This document shows, one piece after another, positions 1 to 7,173 of a DNA stretch of 9,797 nucleotides. Numbering within the stretch: position 1 is the stretch's first letter; each line of letters opens with the position of its first letter. The position numbers and the translations under genes are program-made. The notes below the pieces were generated by a model. That model searched no databases, had not been told where the DNA came from, and worked only from the letters and a program-made list of their open reading frames with translations. Source of the stretch: Verrucomicrobiales bacterium (GTDB taxonomy: Bacteria; Verrucomicrobiota; Verrucomicrobiia; Limisphaerales; SXQI01); the NCBI GenBank assembly GCA_005793025.1, contig SXQI01000007.1, positions 1-9,797 on the forward strand, given 5' to 3'.

Positions 1-11
1 GCTATTCCGGA

Positions 12-41
12 TTGCCAAAGGGAATTCTCCCTGTTTAGTTT
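12..41 (+). promoter_or_regulatory. Putative sigma70-type promoter for the coiled-coil/TPR gene
   Basis: A -35-like TTGCCA (12-17) and a -10-like TAGTTT (36-41) are separated by 18 bases. The -10 box ends 5 bases before the ATG at 47, so transcription would begin at or very near the start codon. No Shine-Dalgarno sequence is visible in 25-46. The -35 box is a 5/6 match to consensus but the -10 box only 3/6. The call rests mainly on the same layout recurring before other genes in the window. Confidence 0.35.
19..32. repeat. Short inverted repeat in the promoter spacer
   Basis: AGGGA-ATTC-TCCCT is a perfect 5-base inverted repeat around a 4-base centre. It lies between the proposed -35 and -10 boxes of the following gene, where a repressor could bind. 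It could instead be the stem of a weak terminator of a gene upstream of the window, since a short T-rich run (34-41) follows, although that run is interrupted and the stem is short. Confidence 0.3.
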
Positions 42-46
42 ACGGC

Positions 47-1768
47 ATGCGTTGGTCCTTTGTTTTATTACTCATTGTGGCTTTGTTCCGGTCTATGCCC
101 GCGCACGCGGCAGGGGACGAGCAGTATGTGGAGATTTATCTCGTTATTCAGGAGGCCGATCAACTGCTAGCCACGCAACAACAAGCCAGAGCGAAGCAAA
201 AGTATCTGGAAGCGCTTGGATCTCTCACCATATTTCAAAAAACTTCACCAGAGTGGAATCCGAATGCGGTTAAATTTCGTCTCGAATACGTCAATGCCAA
301 ACTCGCCGGTCTAAAGTCAGTGTTGTTGGATTCAGAGAAGGCTGCACAAGCGGAGAAGGAAAAACCCGCACCGGCACCCGCAGATCCTACCGTACCATTT
401 AAGGACACCATCGCTCGATTGGAAGGGGAGAAAACACTTCTAGCAGCCAAGTTGCAGGAAGCACTTACCGCCCAACCAGCTAATGTAGATCCCCGTGAAC
501 TCGCTAAAGCACAGGAGCGGATCAAAGAGTTCGAGAAAGCAAGGGAGTTGGCGGCGGCGAATTTGACGGCAGCCCAGGCTAGCACTCTGAAATTGGAGCA
601 AGAATTGAAAGCGAAGGATGCTGAAGCGGTGAAAGTAGGTTCGGAGTTGAATCTATTGAAAGCTGCCCTCGAGGAATCAAAGAATAAGTCCAAGAGTTCG
701 AGCGCGCTGAAGGCTGCGGAAGCGAAAATTGAGTCGCTTCGACAACAAGTCGCCGCGAACGAGGTTCAACGGGGGCTCTTGGCTAAGGAAAAGGAAAAAG
801 TCGAGGCTCTGCGTGCGGAGAATCAGGTGTTGAAAAACCGGGCAGTTGCAACGGGTCCCAAGGTGGGAGTGGACAACACCCAGTCTGATAAATTACGGAA
901 AGAAATCGCTGCGCTTCAGGCCCGTTTGAAAGTGCTTGAGGCCGTCACTGTGCCTTATACTGCTGAGGAGTTGGCTTTGTTCAAAGCTCCTCCTGTGAAA
1001 TTGACTGCTGCTTCCCCCAAAAACTCAGAAGTCCCCAAGGTTCAAGAGAAAAAGGATACTGAACCTCGAGGAAAACGATTTTTGACTGCGGTACAATGGC
1101 CTTGGCGCAGTGGTAATAAGCGAAATGCAAACCCAGCTCCCGAGGCGCAAGCCACGACGCCAGTTGTCCAAACTCAGGAGGCAGCCAAACCAGCAGTACG
1201 AACGCTTCCAGCAGGGGCAGCTCCGCTTGTGGCAGAAGCTCAGAAGGCATTCGGAGCAGGCCAATTTGATGTTGCCGAAGCGAAGTATTTAGAAGTTCTC
1301 AAAATGGACGAGAAGAACACGGTGGTGTTGGCAAACCTTGCAGCGATCAATCTGCAGCAAAATCATTTACCTCAGGCTGACGAACGCCTGACCGTGGCAT
1401 TGGGGCTTGATCCTGCTGATGCACATCTCCAATCATTGATGGGAATCCTCCGGTTTCGGCAGGATAAGATCGATGAATCCATCGATTATCTGAGCAAGGC
1501 ATCGACTGCAGACCCGAAGGATTCTGAGACACAGAATTACTTGGGTATCGCACTGAGCCAAAAGGGGCAGCGTGGACCTGCGGAAAAAGCGTTTCGACGA
1601 GCGATTCAATTGAATCCGAATTATGCTGGGGCACATTACAATCTCTCGATGGCCTACACGACCTCTCAACCTCCCGCGCTTGAGTTAGCTCGGTTCCATT
1701 ATAAAAAAGCGGTGGCCCTTGGTTACCCTGCGAATCCAGCGGTGGAAAAAATGTTCCAAGGGAATTGA
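47..1768 (+). CDS. Secreted coiled-coil / TPR repeat protein
   Basis: This 573-residue protein has a clear Sec signal peptide: a short basic start (MRW), a hydrophobic core over residues 4-14 and a likely cut after AHA (residues 19-21). It should therefore act in the periplasm or at the outer membrane. Residues about 119-300 are rich in Ala, Glu, Lys and Leu with heptad-like spacing and form a long coiled coil. Residues 301-390 are a Pro/Ala/Lys-rich linker. Residues about 392-560 hold roughly five tetratricopeptide repeats, with typical endings such as LNPNYAGAHYNLSMAY (522-537). TPRs bind protein partners, so this is probably a scaffold or adaptor. It lies 75 bases upstream of an MCE lipid-transport operon on the same strand, which may mean a shared role but does not prove one. 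No enzymatic motif is seen. The ATG has no Shine-Dalgarno, and the signal peptide right behind it supports this start. Confidence 0.85.
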   Translation: MRWSFVLLLIVALFRSMPAHAAGDEQYVEIYLVIQEADQLLATQQQARAKQKYLEALGSLTIFQKTSPEWNPNAVKFRLEYVNAKLAGLKSVLLDSEKAAQAEKEKPAPAPADPTVPFKDTIARLEGEKTLLAAKLQEALTAQPANVDPRELAKAQERIKEFEKARELAAANLTAAQASTLKLEQELKAKDAEAVKVGSELNLLKAALEESKNKSKSSSALKAAEAKIESLRQQVAANEVQRGLLAKEKEKVEALRAENQVLKNRAVATGPKVGVDNTQSDKLRKEIAALQARLKVLEAVTVPYTAEELALFKAPPVKLTAASPKNSEVPKVQEKKDTEPRGKRFLTAVQWPWRSGNKRNANPAPEAQATTPVVQTQEAAKPAVRTLPAGAAPLVAEAQKAFGAGQFDVAEAKYLEVLKMDEKNTVVLANLAAINLQQNHLPQADERLTVALGLDPADAHLQSLMGILRFRQDKIDESIDYLSKASTADPKDSETQNYLGIALSQKGQRGPAEKAFRRAIQLNPNYAGAHYNLSMAYTTSQPPALELARFHYKKAVALGYPANPAVEKMFQGN

Positions 1769-1808
1769 TTCGCCGCCGCAATGTCTTGCTGCTTTGGTGG
1801 GTGTGGCA

Positions 1809-1837
1809 TTGACCGGGTTATAGGTCCAGATTAGACT
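1809..1837 (+). promoter_or_regulatory. Putative sigma70 promoter giving a leaderless permease mRNA
   Basis: TTGACC (1809-1814, 5/6 match to the -35 consensus) and TAGACT (1832-1837, 4/6 match to the -10) are separated by exactly 17 bases. The -10 box ends 6 bases before the GTG at 1844, so the expected transcription start falls on or beside the start codon. This would explain the missing Shine-Dalgarno and gives the MCE operon its own promoter, separate from the upstream TPR gene. The rest of the 75-base gap (1769-1843) holds no convincing terminator. Confidence 0.5.
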
Positions 1838-1843
1838 TTTTAC

Positions 1844-2701
1844 GTGGAGTCCGACGCTCTTCTTAATCCTTCCCCAACACAGTCCCAAAGTCCTTCGGGC
1901 CGGTGCTGGACTCGGCCCGACCAATGGGTGGGTCGGCTGATCTTAGGCGCGCTCGATTCTACGAAGCGCGTGGGAGCTTTCGCGTTGATCACCTTAGTAG
2001 TTACCCTGACTCGATGGAATAAAAGCACTGTGGTTTTGCGTCCATTGGTCGCACGGCAGATTAATCGTGCAGGCCTTTTACCGCTGCCGATGTTGACGTT
2101 TCTCGGTGTTGCGCTTGGGCTGCTGGTGAGTGGTCAGACTGTTGCGTTGTTGAGTCGAGTCGGCGCAGTGGATTATGCAGGGGTGATTATGGTCTCGGTG
2201 ATCGTTCGGGAGTTGGGACCGTTGGTTACTGTGTTATTGGTGCTCGCTCGTGTGGGGACAGGAATTGTCATCGAACTCAGCACGAGCCGTGCGCTGGGTG
2301 AGGTTGAGCAACTCGAGGCTTTAGGCATCGACCCCGTTCACTATCTCGTAATGCCCCGTGTGATCGGAGTTGCATTGTCAGTGTTTAGCCTGACGGTTTA
2401 CTTGGTTCTGATCGCGTTGATCAGTGGGTTCTTGTTCACGTTCATCCAAGATGTTCCACTGACGCCCTCCACTTATTTGGCGCAAATGTCCTCGTCATTG
2501 CGTTGGGAGGATTTTATTTTGCTGGGCCTAAAGACATTGAGTTTTGGCGTCGTGGTTGCGTTGATCACCTGCTTTCAGGGGTTAGCGAATGCGGTTCGAC
2601 TTGAGGACGTCCCCCGAGTGACGACTCAAGCGATCATTGGCAGCGTCGTGGCATGTGTCGTGATCGACGCCTTTTTTATTGTGGTTTACCTTGTCATCTG
2701 A
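1844..2701 (+). CDS. mlaE: MlaE-family ABC transporter permease
   Basis: This 285-residue inner-membrane protein is the permease of an MCE/Mla-type phospholipid transporter. The MlaE-family core is visible at residues 122-172: RELGPLVTVLLVLARVG is followed by an ELSTSRALGEVEQLEALG stretch and DPVHYLVMPRV, which matches the conserved REL.P..T..L..gR.G and EALG.DP..YLV.PR pattern. Hydrophobic segments lie at about 80-105, 112-143, 170-201, 227-247 and 262-284, with a further weakly hydrophobic N-terminal helix at about 41-56. The first 25 residues are polar and not typical of the family, so a later start cannot be excluded. The GTG at 1844 is favoured because a promoter-like TTGACC-N17-TAGACT ends just before it. 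The stop overlaps the ATG of the ATPase gene by one base (TGATG), which implies translational coupling. It should work with the next two proteins. Confidence 0.88.
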   Translation: MESDALLNPSPTQSQSPSGRCWTRPDQWVGRLILGALDSTKRVGAFALITLVVTLTRWNKSTVVLRPLVARQINRAGLLPLPMLTFLGVALGLLVSGQTVALLSRVGAVDYAGVIMVSVIVRELGPLVTVLLVLARVGTGIVIELSTSRALGEVEQLEALGIDPVHYLVMPRVIGVALSVFSLTVYLVLIALISGFLFTFIQDVPLTPSTYLAQMSSSLRWEDFILLGLKTLSFGVVVALITCFQGLANAVRLEDVPRVTTQAIIGSVVACVVIDAFFIVVYLVI

Positions 2702-3495
2702 TGTCTCCTCAGCCACTGATCAGATTCTTGAAAGCGACAGTGGGTGCCACTGAATCGGGGCCAGATCTTGCGCGAATCAGGGAGCTGACATGGTCTGTGG
2801 AAGCTGGTGATTTTTGGGTGATCGGTGGGCGCCCTCGTGTTGGGAAGACGGATCTCCTGACGACTGCGGCCGGGCTACAGCGGCCATTAGAAGGGGAGTG
2901 TCGCCTATTCGGCTCACGATTGGAGGATTTGAACGATGCCGAACGATTGGCGAATCGGTTGCGGATTGGTTTGGTGTTTGAAAATGGTGGACGCCTCTTC
3001 AACGAATTGACCATCGAGGAGAACGTAGCGCTTCCAGTGTGTTACCACCGCGATTGCCTTGTTGAGGAGACAGGGACCCTAGTGGAAAGAGTCTTGGAGT
3101 TGACTGGTTTGACTCGACTGAGTGAATTGAGGCCAGCAGAGGTGAGTCACACACTGCATCAACGGATTGCTGTGGCTAGAGCCCTAGTGCTGAACCCTGA
3201 AGTGCTCTTGATCGATAATCCCTTATTCAATTCTGATTCTCGCCAAGCTGGTTGGTGGCTTGAGTTTCTTCCAAGCATTGCGAAGGGTCATCCGTTGATA
3301 GATGGGCGAGGGGTTACCATCGTTGTGACGACGACAGATTTTCGACCTTGGTTAGCAATAAACCGGAGATTCGGCCTCGTTCATCGTCAACGGTGGGAGG
3401 ATCTCGGAGACCTCCAAAACCTTCAACAAACGGATCATCCATTAGGACGATCGCTGTTGACAGGTTGCTGGAACGATTTGGATCAAGCAGATTAA
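2701..3495 (+). CDS. MlaF-like ABC ATPase with degenerate catalytic motifs
   Basis: This 264-residue protein sits between the MlaE and MlaD genes, where the ATPase MlaF belongs, and has about the family's normal length. The ATG at 2701 overlaps the permease stop; the longer in-frame version from 2653 would run inside the permease gene. Walker A is intact (GRPRVGKT, residues 43-50). ENVALPV (107-113) and the RIAVARALVLNPEVLLID stretch (155-172) match MlaF-type ATPases. Other key residues are changed: the Q-loop Gln is Glu94 (VFENGG), the LSGGM signature is VSHTL (148-152), the Walker B catalytic Glu is Asn173 (LLIDNP), the D-loop SGLD is FNSD (176-179), and the H-loop His is Thr (VVTTTD, 208-213). 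Each is clear in the DNA with no frameshift or early stop. From family knowledge, loss of the Glu, His and signature should abolish or strongly reduce ATP hydrolysis. It may bind nucleotide as a structural subunit or pair with another ATPase. Confidence 0.85.
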   Translation: MSPQPLIRFLKATVGATESGPDLARIRELTWSVEAGDFWVIGGRPRVGKTDLLTTAAGLQRPLEGECRLFGSRLEDLNDAERLANRLRIGLVFENGGRLFNELTIEENVALPVCYHRDCLVEETGTLVERVLELTGLTRLSELRPAEVSHTLHQRIAVARALVLNPEVLLIDNPLFNSDSRQAGWWLEFLPSIAKGHPLIDGRGVTIVVTTTDFRPWLAINRRFGLVHRQRWEDLGDLQNLQQTDHPLGRSLLTGCWNDLDQAD

Positions 3496-3502
3496 AAATG
3501 TT

Positions 3503-4639
3503 ATGTCCTTGCACAACTTAACTCCCGGATTGCGCACGAGGTTGAACCGCGTGGAACGAACTGTAGGATTTTTTGTCGCGTTTTCGATGATCCTCATGCT
3601 CGTGGGGTTCTCGTATTACATTTACCACACCGGGTTGCGCAAAGGATGGTTCGATCTGAAGCTGCCCTATCATACACGGGTCAATTCCGGGACGGGACTG
3701 AAAATAGGGGATACTGTGAAGCTGCTTGGTTTCGATGTTGGGGAGATCACAAAAGTGGAATCCATGGGCCCTGAAATCACGACGAACCGTGTGTTTGTGC
3801 AGTTTATCGTGAGACACCCTTACGAGGGATATATTTGGGACGATTCGAAAATCAAGGTGACCACCGGAGATTTTCTAGGAAAACGGGTGCTCGATTTAAT
3901 CCCAGGTGGAACGTTCCGGAATCATGATTTGCATGCGACCTACAAGGTCGAAGATACCAAGATTGGTGGTGTTTTTAAAAAGCAGAAGGTGGCCGGAATT
4001 TTTGATCAGGAGTCCAAAAAATACGTTCCGTTTATTGGGAACAGCAAGGGATATGCGCTGGAGGCATTGGAGTCAGCAGCCCTGACGGATCGGTTCGAGG
4101 AAGTGGCCAGAGATTTGCGCGAAGCATTGCCTAACATTTTGGGGTTAACAAACCAAATCATCGCGACGCTCACGAACGCCGTTCAGATTACCACCAAAGC
4201 TAATTCGTTGCTGAGCGATATTCAGCCTACGATCACCAATATTGCTGTCATTACCGGAACACTCAAGAATCCGAAAGGATCTTTGGGCGACTGGTTGATT
4301 CCCACGAACATTGCAAATCAGGTGGAGCAAACTTTAGCGGCGACACAAAGCACGATTACGAACGCCAATGCCACGATCAGTCATGTGGATGCGAAGTTGA
4401 TTACACTCGCGAGTGAACTGGAACGCACCTTGGTCAGCATTGCTGAGATTACGAGCAATTTAAATACTCAGGTGCAATCGAATACGAATCTGATCTCCTC
4501 GATTTCTGACACCATCGTGCACACCGATGATATGATTCAGGGTTTGAAGAAACATTGGCTGTTGCGATCCGCATTTAAAAAGAAGGAACCGTCGTCGCCG
4601 GAGAAACCGATCGAGAAGCCGAAGAGTCAAACTCGTTAA
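3503..4639 (+). CDS. mlaD: MlaD-like MCE-domain lipid transport protein
   Basis: This 378-residue protein is the substrate-handling MCE subunit that works with an MlaE permease. It has a short cytoplasmic N-terminus, one membrane anchor (residues about 20-42) and then a periplasmic MCE domain (about 57-136). The domain carries the usual signs: a sequence starting VNSGTGLKIGDTVKLLGFDVG (60-80), a GDFLGKRVLDL segment (122-132) and a closing IPGG (133-136). MCE domains form hexameric rings that pass lipids across the periplasm. Residues about 195-350 are a long Thr/Asn/Ser/Ile-rich helical region with recurrent ITN/TNI steps, possibly a tail that extends the channel. Near the end, LKKHWLLRSAFKKK (348-361) is followed by a Pro/Lys-rich tail. 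The gene starts 7 bases after the ATPase stop without a Shine-Dalgarno. Its TAA overlaps the TAA of the convergent gene in TTAA. No MlaA, MlaB or MlaC gene is nearby. Confidence 0.9.
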   Translation: MSLHNLTPGLRTRLNRVERTVGFFVAFSMILMLVGFSYYIYHTGLRKGWFDLKLPYHTRVNSGTGLKIGDTVKLLGFDVGEITKVESMGPEITTNRVFVQFIVRHPYEGYIWDDSKIKVTTGDFLGKRVLDLIPGGTFRNHDLHATYKVEDTKIGGVFKKQKVAGIFDQESKKYVPFIGNSKGYALEALESAALTDRFEEVARDLREALPNILGLTNQIIATLTNAVQITTKANSLLSDIQPTITNIAVITGTLKNPKGSLGDWLIPTNIANQVEQTLAATQSTITNANATISHVDAKLITLASELERTLVSIAEITSNLNTQVQSNTNLISSISDTIVHTDDMIQGLKKHWLLRSAFKKKEPSSPEKPIEKPKSQTR

Positions 4640-7050
4640 GGCGTTGTGGCGGGATGATGATGGTGATCGTTGTTTGCTTTCGCAGAGGTCGGAATATGAA
4701 ACGACTTTAATACCCAAGGTTCCAGCGATTTGGAACCTTCGCGCACTTTGTAAAAACGATCCATCGGCACACCGGGCAATTCTTGGGACTGTCCGGAACT
4801 AGGCCAGTGGATGGTGATGGACTGAATGGAGAGTGCTTGGCCTAAGCCGATTTCTTGGCGTAATGGAGAGGCTCCAAAACTTCCGCCTGATCCCACGGTT
4901 TTGTAGATGGATCTAGGTCCATCGATTGTCTGGACGGTGACGCGGATACGGGCTCCGATCGCTGCGCGATTGGATGTTTCACCTTCACAGTTCAGAGTGA
5001 TCCAGTGGTTGCCGTGGCCTGGGTTTAAGAACAGGACGCTGTGTCCGATATCTCCTGGGAAGGCCCCGCCCACGACCTCGAACACATCTTGGTCGCCATC
5101 GTTATCGAGATCTGCAAACGAAACTCCATGACCTTTCTGCAAATTGCCAAAGCCTCCAGAAGTGGTCACGTCTTGGAAACGATGACCGTTTTGATTCCGA
5201 AACATGCGATTGGGGATGAGTGTGCTGAGCTCAGGATCACCGGTTCCCAAGTAGAAATCCAACCAACCGTCGTTATCGAGATCGCCGTAGTTTGCTCCCA
5301 TGGCTAGGAGAACTCTGTCCAAACCTGCTTGGATAGTGACATCCTTGAAGGTGCCATCTTTATTGTTATGATAGAGTTTCGCCTTTTCTCCTTGGTTCGG
5401 TAATCCCAGATAATCCGCTGCCACATCGGATACGTCTCGCACGGAATAACCCGAGACAAAAAGATCGAGCCAACCGTCGTTGTCGTAATCAAAAAACCAC
5501 GTTGGAAAACTGTAGTACGGATTGGTCACTCCGGCACTCAGTGCGACATCGGTGAATCTCCACGGTGAGGTTCGACCTTTGGTGGGATCTGTGGGGCCCC
5601 CATTGCGGAACAGAAGATTGGGACCATTCTTGTTTGAGAGGTAGAGGTCGGGGCGTCCGTCATTGTTAAAATCTCCACAGGTCACGGCTTTTATATAGCC
5701 GACCGTTGCGACGCCAGATTCTTCTGCGCACTCGGTGAAGGTGCCATTACCGTTATTTCGGTAGAGTTGGCAGGGGTGGATCTCCTGCTCAAAACTTTCG
5801 TTTCCAATGAATAAATCCAACCATCCATCCCCATTGAAATCGAACCAGACGGCGGCTTGGCTGGGATGAAAACTGAGGAGTCCGGCTTCCTCTGTCACAT
5901 CAGAGAAAGTGCCGTCGGCATTATTCCGCAAAAGAGACGGGGGATGATGCCCCGCTGCACCTTGCCAAGCTCCGCGTGGGACGAAGACATCGGGGAAACC
6001 ATCGTTGTTGTAATCGGTTTGGACGATGGATAAGCCGCTTGTTATTCCGGTCAATCCTGCTGCGATTGTATGGTCTTCAAACGTCCCATCGCCATGGTTG
6101 TGAAAGAACTGCAATTGGCCTTTGAGATCCCACGACGAGGTCATGATATCTAGGTAACCATCACGATCGAAATCTTCTGTGATGCTGCCGCCTGCTAAAC
6201 CCACCCTATCCAGTCCTACATTGGCTGCGACGTTTGGGAAGCGTTTGATATCGTATTTTGACTGGAAAACTGTTGGCGGGATCACCAGATGCACAGGCAC
6301 TTTTTGAGGATAATCCCCGACGGTCATGTAAGCGATATTGAGGAGCCATCGTGCCTGAAGGTCTCCCGGAAGGGTTTTCAGATGGTTTTCTAGAATGGAA
6401 ATCGCCTGCCGGGATCCTCGCTGAGATTTATAAATGCCGCCGGGCTGAATCGGCATCAAACAAGAGTCGCGATTGTGGTTGGTGAGACAGTTCTCCTGTT
6501 CTGCCAACCTTAACCAGCACATTGCCCGAAATATTTCTGATTGGCTGCGTTCTTGCCAATCGAATACCCGCCCAAGTTCACGATTTGTGCTAAGGAATAA
6601 CTCCATTTCCGCCAGTGCCTTTTCGCTATGGCCGGACCGCAATAGATGTAGTGATAATTGTTGGCGCAGCTTAGGAGTTTGGTTGGCGTCGGTATTTTTG
6701 AGCAACTTGGCTTGGAGATGTGCAGCCAAGGCATCGCTTTGGAATGTTCCGAGCGTGCCGGGATCCGCAATTGTCTCCTTCGCAATCTGCGCTAACCTAG
6801 CAACCATTCTCAAAGTTCCTGCGGTTTGTTTTGGGGAAGCGTTGCCCGGAGTACAAAGCGGGTCTGTAGCCTTCAATTTGACGTGGATCGTTGGCTGCTT
6901 TACGGAGGAGATTGTCTGGGCCACGCTGGGTCGCGACAGGCTAGTAGGCAGGATAAGAAAAAGAGCGATCGCTAGCCCGTAGGAGTGGAATGAGGTAACC
7001 GTCTTCGAACGGCGGTTCGGCTTAGTGGGAACTAGCACTAGGAAACTCAT
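4636..7050 (-). CDS. Exported FG-GAP/VCBS and ASPIC/UnbV (CRTAC1-like) protein
   Basis: This 804-residue protein starts at the ATG at 7050; an in-frame GTG at 7122 would add 24 residues. The ATG is preferred because it leaves a better-placed signal sequence (basic region 10-16, hydrophobic core 25-35, likely cut after SVA at 42-44) and has a TAGAAT 7 bases upstream. Residues about 75-250 are helical and TPR-like. Seven calcium-binding FG-GAP/VCBS motifs of the DxDxDGxxD type begin at 293, 346, 404, 460, 521, 590 and 647 (for example DYDNDGWLDL), alternating with NxDGTFxDVTxxAGL units; this predicts a seven-bladed beta-propeller. Residues about 681-770 match the ASPIC/UnbV domain, including AAIGARIRV and IHWPSSG. 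Such proteins are common in Planctomycetes, Verrucomicrobia and Acidobacteria; their function is largely unknown, and surface adhesion or glycan binding is often suggested. The C-terminus has an NDHHHHP stretch. It converges on the MCE operon. Confidence 0.88.
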   Translation of the reverse strand: MSFLVLVPTKPNRRSKTVTSFHSYGLAIALFLILPTSLSRPSVAQTISSVKQPTIHVKLKATDPLCTPGNASPKQTAGTLRMVARLAQIAKETIADPGTLGTFQSDALAAHLQAKLLKNTDANQTPKLRQQLSLHLLRSGHSEKALAEMELFLSTNRELGRVFDWQERSQSEIFRAMCWLRLAEQENCLTNHNRDSCLMPIQPGGIYKSQRGSRQAISILENHLKTLPGDLQARWLLNIAYMTVGDYPQKVPVHLVIPPTVFQSKYDIKRFPNVAANVGLDRVGLAGGSITEDFDRDGYLDIMTSSWDLKGQLQFFHNHGDGTFEDHTIAAGLTGITSGLSIVQTDYNNDGFPDVFVPRGAWQGAAGHHPPSLLRNNADGTFSDVTEEAGLLSFHPSQAAVWFDFNGDGWLDLFIGNESFEQEIHPCQLYRNNGNGTFTECAEESGVATVGYIKAVTCGDFNNDGRPDLYLSNKNGPNLLFRNGGPTDPTKGRTSPWRFTDVALSAGVTNPYYSFPTWFFDYDNDGWLDLFVSGYSVRDVSDVAADYLGLPNQGEKAKLYHNNKDGTFKDVTIQAGLDRVLLAMGANYGDLDNDGWLDFYLGTGDPELSTLIPNRMFRNQNGHRFQDVTTSGGFGNLQKGHGVSFADLDNDGDQDVFEVVGGAFPGDIGHSVLFLNPGHGNHWITLNCEGETSNRAAIGARIRVTVQTIDGPRSIYKTVGSGGSFGASPLRQEIGLGQALSIQSITIHWPSSGQSQELPGVPMDRFYKVREGSKSLEPWVLKSFHIPTSAKANNDHHHHPATTP

Positions 7051-7057
7051 CGATGCG

Positions 7058-7063
7058 ATTCTA
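7058..7063 (-). promoter_or_regulatory. -10-like TAGAAT just before the FG-GAP gene
   Basis: Read on the minus strand, TAGAAT (5/6 match to TATAAT) lies 7 bases before the ATG at 7050. Transcription would start at the start codon, giving a leaderless mRNA. I see no good -35 box at the proper spacing, so this is weaker than the promoter before the permease. It does favour 7050 over the upstream GTG at 7122, which has no such box. Confidence 0.35.
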
Positions 7064-7173
7064 CAGAACAAACCCCATTCAACGCGAACTCTTGCGAAAA
7101 GATCGGAATGAAGGTTTGTCACCTCGTAGCGATGTTGCGACCCTGAGCCTGAGCCCGATCGCTTAATTGTTTT

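Noticed and set aside
235..693. Minus-strand open frame of 152 codons inside the coiled-coil/TPR gene
   Set aside because: Ser/Ala/Phe-rich product is the mirror of the Ala/Glu/Lys coiled-coil coding sequence; no promoter or family similarity.
1781..1834. Short 17-codon frame MSCCFGGCG... between the TPR and permease genes
   Set aside because: Cys-rich and eye-catching, but it has no ribosome binding site and overlaps the proposed permease promoter.
2653..2700. Upstream ATG extension of the ATPase
   Set aside because: The added 16 residues lie inside the permease gene and look unlike an ABC N-terminus; the TGATG overlap at 2699-2703 gives the normal start.
2701..3495. Calling the ATPase a pseudogene
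   Set aside because: No frameshift or internal stop, normal length, tight coupling to its neighbours, and changes limited to catalytic motifs; a functional but altered protein fits better.
6473..6982. Plus-strand open frame of 169 codons opposite the FG-GAP gene
   Set aside because: It lies wholly within the N-terminal coding part of a well-supported gene, and its composition does not resemble a real protein.
7051..7122. 24-residue N-terminal extension of the FG-GAP protein from a GTG
   Set aside because: It pushes the signal sequence about 50 residues from the start and lacks the TANNNT box seen before the ATG at 7050; not fully excluded.
7142..7155. Tandem CCTGAG copies in the divergent intergenic region
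   Set aside because: Only two 6-base copies; too short to separate from chance.
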